From NCBI GenBank assembly GCA_016859345.1, contig CM029115.1, positions 8,369,501-8,433,500 on the forward strand: a stretch of 64,000 nt of DNA. Direction: 5' to 3'. Below the pieces are notes generated by a model that saw nothing but the letters and a program-made list of their open reading frames with translations, was not told the origin of the DNA and did not search any database. Position numbers and translations under genes: made by a program. This document shows positions 58,941 to 64,000 of this stretch, piece by piece (position 1 is the first letter of the stretch; each line of letters begins with the position of its first letter). This DNA comes from Istiophorus platypterus. Taxonomy: Eukaryota > Chordata > Actinopteri > Istiophoriformes > Istiophoridae.

Positions 58941-59736
58941 GAGTGCATTCAGAAAGTCTTCAGACCCCTTAATTTTTTTTAATATTTTGTTATGTTGTAG
59001 CCTTATTCTAAAATCATCTACATTAATTTTTCCCCTCATCAATCTACATCCAAATACCCAAAAATGACAAAGCGTAAAAAAGAATTTTAAAAACTTGAAA
59101 TTTACTAAAAAGAACTGACTGAAATATTACATTGACAAAAGTATTGAGACCCTTTACTATGACTCCCATTTTGATCCATCTTCCCATCTTGATTGTCTTT
59201 GAGATGTTTCTACGACTTAATTGGAGTCCACCTGTGGTAAATTCAATTGATGGGACATAATCTGGAAAGGCACAGACCTGCCAATATTGGGTTTCAGAGC
59301 TGACAAAGCATATCAGAGCAAAAACCAAGCCATAAGGTCGAAGGAACTGCTTGTAGAGCTCAGAGGGGAGCAAGTTGTACTGAGTGATCCCCCATGGTCC
59401 TATGATGAAACACTTCACTCCTGATAGGAGTCTCTTCCGGGACGAGCACAAGGGGTCATTAAATGCTTTGATGAGTATGAAAATGATGTGACTCATTAGA
59501 TCTCAACACAGTCGAACACCTATGGGAGATTGGACTGGACTAACGTGTTAGACAGCCCTCTCCACCATCATCCTCAAAATACCAAATATGATAATATCTT
59601 TTAGAAGAATGTTCCAGTAGAGTTCAGAGACTTGTAGAATCAGTACCAAGGAGCATTGAATCTGTCCTGGTGGCTCATGGTGGCCCAACACCTTCTACTT
59701 CATGTTGGTCTTCACTTTCATTTTTTACCTGTCTAT
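58941..59736 (+). mobile_element. Chimeric, defective Tc1-like transposon in GAPVD1 intron 1
   Basis: The left end, GTGCATTCAGAAAGTCTTCA followed by CAGACCCCTT and GCCTTATTCTAAAATC, is typical of a fish/amphibian Tc1 family whose consensus starts CAGTGCATTCGGAAAGT. From about 59365 the sequence instead matches the right half of the element at 109-1006 (shared words: CCTATGATGAAACACTTC, CAGTCGAACACCTATGGGAG, CCACCATCATCCTCAAAATA). The transposase middle is deleted, so only 5' and 3' pieces of the gene remain, and stops break what is left. The right edge near 59736 has a decayed version of the other family's inverted repeat. Confidence 0.8.
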
Positions 59737-60069
59737 ATGAAAATGTACTAAATCACAGTTCTAATAATATAAAACATGTCTTCATAGGATAAGTTATGAT
59801 TGCTGATAAATACTGTACATTAATAAATGCTTGAAAATATCCTTTGAGCTGCATACAACTGCATTAGAATGTGTATAAGCCACTGATTAAATCTTTGTAA
59901 AGTGTCTATGAATGCTAAATAAGTGGACTTAAAGTGTTAGCAAAATAACTATGAGCTGTGTCTACCTGGGAATTTGTAAACCTGCTTTATAGGTGATGAA
60001 TGTATGAAGTGAGTGGTGATGACTTGAGATTCAAGTAGGTGAGCAACAAATTATTATTTTCATCATCGA

Positions 60070-60091
60070 ATAATAATAATAATAATAATAA
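60070..60091. repeat. (TAA)n trinucleotide repeat
   Basis: About seven TAA units in GAPVD1 intron 1. Confidence 0.95.
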
Positions 60092-61407
60092 GTTTACTAC
60101 CATTGAAGGCTAGAAAACTAACAAATATTTGCTTTTGGGAGACAGGAAATGATGGAATTTGGGCATTTTTTTGTTCAAAATTTGCTGAAACGATTACTCA
60201 AAACTATTAAAAATGAACTAAACATTTCGATTCTATATGCCAATTGTTACAGTATGCCAACCTTCAGAAAAAGTTCAAGCATTGTTAATGTTTCGTTTAG
60301 AGAGGTTGTTGATCTACATTTCGAACCTGTCTAGAGTAATAAATCTGGATATAAATATAAAGAGCAGAGGCCTTTATAAAATGTAAATAACAATGAATTT
60401 TCTTTGGTTTCTTTTGGTTCCATTTTACATTGCAATGAACTGTCAGGTACCTGGCCAACAAGTACAGTCATGGTGCACCTCCACAAATTCCTCACATTCT
60501 TTGAAAGGAAGTGAAAATGCAACTAGGATATTAAGTGGCTAGCAGACAGGTTAACTGCCATTTGCTACTGGCCTCCTGTGCCCTTCAGGTCCAATACAAG
60601 CCACAACACAGAGCTACCTGGTGAGTCAGTCATGGAGAGCAATGAGGAACTCTTAAGTAGAAGCGAAACCAGACAACAGAACATGTGAAATGAGTCAATC
60701 TTCAAACTTCTGAGTTATTGTCAGAATGATTGAAGTTGTAGCAGGATACCAAGATAAAGCAAGGATAACAAGAGGACCAATTTCTCAACTATAGCATCTG
60801 TGTAAGCATCATTATTATAAAAACAAGGCTGCATAAGAGACAAGTGGCAGGACAAAGAGAAAAAAAAGATTTAAAATAAAGTCCCACTTAAGTTGTGTAA
60901 TGAAGAAGTTTAAAGTTCAAAATTATTTTTAGATGCAAAACACAAACCAACAGTACTTTATAAAAAGGAATATAGGTAAACATCACAGCATCAGAGTAAA
61001 GGTGTTTGGAACACAGCCCACTCCTCCCACTCAATGATTTCTCTCACGCACACGCCAACTGATGGAACAGAGTGCTTTTTATAGATATTCAAAGGATTTC
61101 ACTTTCTACAAAAGCTATTCAGAGTTCTGAGTGAACATCCTCTTCTCACTTCCCTTCTAGATAATTTCTTGTACTGCTCAGCAACCAAATACTGTACTCC
61201 AGATACATGAGGTTTATGAGTGATCTTTTCCTGTACTAGTGCTGGGTATTGAACCATAATAACTTTTAGAGCAATGACCACAATATTTCCAAATCAGTCA
61301 TAGTAAAACTGGCTAGAAATGAGTCTGGTAAGGTGTAAGGTGTGTAAAGCAGCCTTAAGGCTACCTGCTGCCTCAAAGAAGCCATAGTGGTGGCAAAAGG
61401 AGAAACA

Positions 61408-61430
61408 AACACACACACACACACACATAC
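61408..61430. repeat. (CA)n microsatellite
   Basis: About eleven CA units in GAPVD1 intron 1, followed by CATACACATAC. Confidence 0.95.
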
Positions 61431-63199
61431 ACATACAAGCTGTGTCCCACTTCAGAGTCTGGATATTACTTAATTCATGTTTCAAGACCCAATACAGCAT
61501 GGAGACAAAACCTGTCTCATTTCAGATGCTCTTCCACTTTGTGCCAAGAAAAGTGTTTAAGCTGGAATTCCTAACAATTGTTATCAACCTGGATATGTAG
61601 TTAAAAACCGGATAAACGGTATTTACTTTTAACACTGAACACTGTTTACCAGTTTTCCATCATGTGCTAAAGTTAAATGTTATGGACTGTACTTTAAACT
61701 CGGGTATCATCTAACTTAACTCCACTTCAAACAGGTACGGACACTTTATCTGCTGTTGTGAGGGCAAGTTCCTGGTGGTAAAACTTTGAGGGTTTTTTGA
61801 CTCTAGGAACACCAGAGTGCACCAAAAGTTTTGGTGTCTGTTGGCATGGACCATCTCATTTGGGGAGATGGCACAAGTTAAGCCTAGCCATCAGGCTCTC
61901 TGAAGAAACCACAAAGACGAGTTGAACCATGTCTTGTTTCCCAAGTAATGGTTCCCATCCAAAGCGTTCAGTGACTGACCATTTAAAATATTGAGTGAGT
62001 TTGCTTTAAGGAGACTGTGACAACGACGGATTAACAGTGTGCATTAGCGAGCCAAAAACACTGTACCCATAACAGAATCCTTAAGTTGTACAGCAGCTGT
62101 CACAACAAAGTGAAGCATACACATGCACGCGCACCGACAGCTCTACAGTTCAATATACTTTGAACTTACACCAACACCAGTCATCTACAACAGTGACCGT
62201 AGATACGCAGAGACAGTAAAGAGTTTAGTGATAAAGTAAGCCAGAAATTGATGAAGCAATGACTTTAACACACATAAACCAAGCATCAGGTGAACACCAC
62301 TGGAGGAAAGGACATAGGTGAGATACTACCATGTATGACAAATACTAATGTTGTCATCTGCATCATCCTGTTGTCAGCCATGTGGACAACTTTCAGTATT
62401 GTGCATACTGACAGGAAAAATTGACCCATTTCCAAGTAATGACTGAACCTGGGAATTATTATAAATCCAGTTACAAGGTGTGTGATCCCTTGGTCACACT
62501 TGAACTTAAATGTCATTCCACTCACATACCATAAAGCAGACCTCATTTCCCAGAACACAATCATTGCTACAAAGGAGCAACACACTTTTGATTTGAGCCT
62601 TGGTTGGTTAACACTTACTCATCCAAAAAAAAAGCAAATTACTGAAACTAACCAATGCAGCTAAATCTCAAAGGCACGATGATAACACGTCAATGTAATG
62701 TGTCAGCTTTTGGCTACACAGTAGGAAAAAAAATGTTTTGCAGTGCAAAGATGAGAGCAAGGGGGGAGGTAATGACTGCATTTTCATGACTGATGAAGTT
62801 AACTGAGCCTTTGGGGTGTTTCACTAGCTTCACTTGTTTGACAATCAAGAAAAAAAAAAGTATTCAATTTGTGGTTGCATTAAATAGAGAGAAGCAGCAT
62901 CGCCCCAAATTTAACATTTCACTTATTTCAACCTAAGATTTATTGCTCAAGAAGTAATTGGACAGAATGGGAAGATAATGGCTTCTATGCTACAGAGAGT
63001 TAACAATATCCAGTGTTTAAACATTTATGATGTTTGATAGTGGTGAGCTATCATATCTCGGGGCATTACAAACACCAGGTCTGATTGCTTATGTTATTAG
63101 GCTCAAACTTTAGACATTCCTTTCACCGGCTGAATGGGTGGGGTTGGGAACCACTTAACACAAATGGCTGAAACAGTTTGATGTGCAGCTAACGACAAA

Positions 63200-63960
63200 A
63201 ATTGCGAGTTTATAGTCGCCTTGATTTTAATGGCCTATTAGCCAACCGAGATCAAGCTATGCAGCCAACAAACCGAGATGAGGGAGGTTAAGTTAACGTC
63301 TGTTACGTCTGGTCGCTAGAAGAGGTTGGTTTAGACGAGCTACGAGCCGTATCTAATACACCGTGGAACTAACGTCTGGTCGGCTACAGGCTACGAAGGA
63401 AACTGGCACAAGACACCGATTTTATTTTACATCAGAACCAGTCAACGGGGACTTGTGCTCCACCGATTTTCGCACGGACAACAAACTGGTGAACTAGGCT
63501 AACCTAGCGGCGGCGTGCTAACGTTAACCGAGTTACACTCGGCTAACGTTTGCTAGCCGTTTGCTAGGCTACGCCGCTTAGGATAAGCTAGTTAGCGACG
63601 TTAGCTTAGCTTTTGGCTGCAAACTCCCGTACGGCGAAATGCGACGGAGGCAACACGCTAGCGCGAAACGGGCAACTTACCGAGCGAGAATACCGCGTCC
63701 TGGTCGCTCGCAGTCTCCCTAAACGCGGCGGGTCCGGAGGTTTCTCGGGTCGGAGGGACCGTTTGTTGGCGGCTAGCCGTCACACTGGCTTCTGCAGGAG
63801 CGAACAGGGCTGTCAGTCGCTGTCATCACGAGGAGAGCCGCGCAACGCGCATGCGCCGACGATTGTTTAAAGGAAGACTTCGGAGTCTTTCGGAGGAAAA
63901 AAAGGTCTTCGCGTCGCGTTATTCCTGCAAAAATACGGGACCGAGAACCGGGCCCGACGC
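63200..63960 (-). promoter_or_regulatory. CpG-island promoter of GAPVD1 with an NRF1-type site
   Basis: CpG dinucleotides are dense from about 63.2 to 63.96 kb, unlike the AT-rich flanks. CGCGCATGCGCC at 63846-63857 fits the NRF1 consensus YGCGCAYGCGC, common in TATA-less housekeeping promoters. No TATA box is obvious. Inside it, 63490-63620 is crowded with GCTAAC/GTTAGC words. Promoter direction is inferred from the gene on the minus strand; the window ends too soon to see whether a second gene is transcribed divergently. Confidence 0.6.
63681..63860 (-). other. gapvd1: GAPVD1 exon 1, non-coding 5' UTR exon (5' end uncertain)
   Basis: A near-perfect splice donor, GTAAGTTGCC on the minus strand (complement of 63671-63680), ends a CpG-rich segment. 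The next acceptor in phase with the gene is the one before the start codon at 57521. In vertebrates GAPVD1 begins with a non-coding first exon, so this fits. The transcription start is not visible; the upper bound given is a guess inside the CpG-rich segment. Confidence 0.6.
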
Positions 63961-64000
63961 TGTTTAAACCGAAAGCCGTAAACTATAACCCTCTCCTGGG

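Larger units (their letters stand above)
57522..63680 (-). other. GAPVD1 intron 1 (6.2 kb)
   Basis: The intron separates the non-coding first exon from the start-codon exon. It holds a chimeric Tc1-like remnant (58941-59736), a (TAA)n tract (60070-60091) and a CA tract (61408-61430). Nothing else in it looks coding. The long first intron beside a CpG promoter is a common place for regulatory elements, but none is demonstrated. Confidence 0.7.

Noticed and set aside
59044..59496. 150-codon open frame on the minus strand
   Set aside because: It is antisense to the Tc1-like remnant and has no resemblance to a transposase or other protein.

Overview
The window looks like nuclear DNA of a bony fish, probably a percomorph teleost. 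The evidence is a vertebrate multi-exon gene with mostly short introns, two decayed Tc1/mariner transposons, many CA, TG and poly-C tracts, and a GGTTAG-rich short interspersed element of a kind frequent in fish genomes. The species cannot be named from the sequence.

Right part (about 36.9-63.9 kb, minus strand): one complete gene, the orthologue of GAPVD1 (GAPex-5/RAP6; RME-6 in nematodes). I placed one non-coding first exon and 26 coding exons by reading the reverse strand. All junctions are GT-AG, all phases agree, and the joined frame is 1447 codons plus a stop (coding nucleotides between 57512 and 37301). The protein has an N-terminal RasGAP domain (about residues 150-415), a long Ser/Pro/acidic linker, and a C-terminal VPS9 domain (about 1250-1447) that activates Rab5-family GTPases in endocytosis. 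A CpG-rich promoter with an NRF1-type site lies at about 63.2-63.9 kb. Intron 1 (6.2 kb) holds a chimeric Tc1 remnant.

Left part (1 to about 36.9 kb): no protein-coding exon that I can support. It has a Tc1 remnant at 109-1006, a terminal-inverted-repeat element embedded in TG repeats at 28174-28446, an orphan CpG-rich segment at 32.58-33.12 kb, many microsatellites, and several AT-rich, TAAT-motif-rich complex stretches resembling conserved non-coding elements. In human the GAPVD1 3' side faces MAPKAP1 and PBX3, so a regulatory desert would be plausible, but neither gene is visible here.

The most useful observations are: in-frame tandem splice sites in the GAPVD1 linker (a CAGCAG acceptor, a 6-nt double donor, a 6-nt double acceptor); the chimeric Tc1 whose right half matches the other Tc1 copy while its left half is from another family; the TIR element nested in TG repeats; the orphan CpG segment; and three (GT)n-poly(G) compound tracts within 4 kb. 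I found no evidence of a wholly new biological system.
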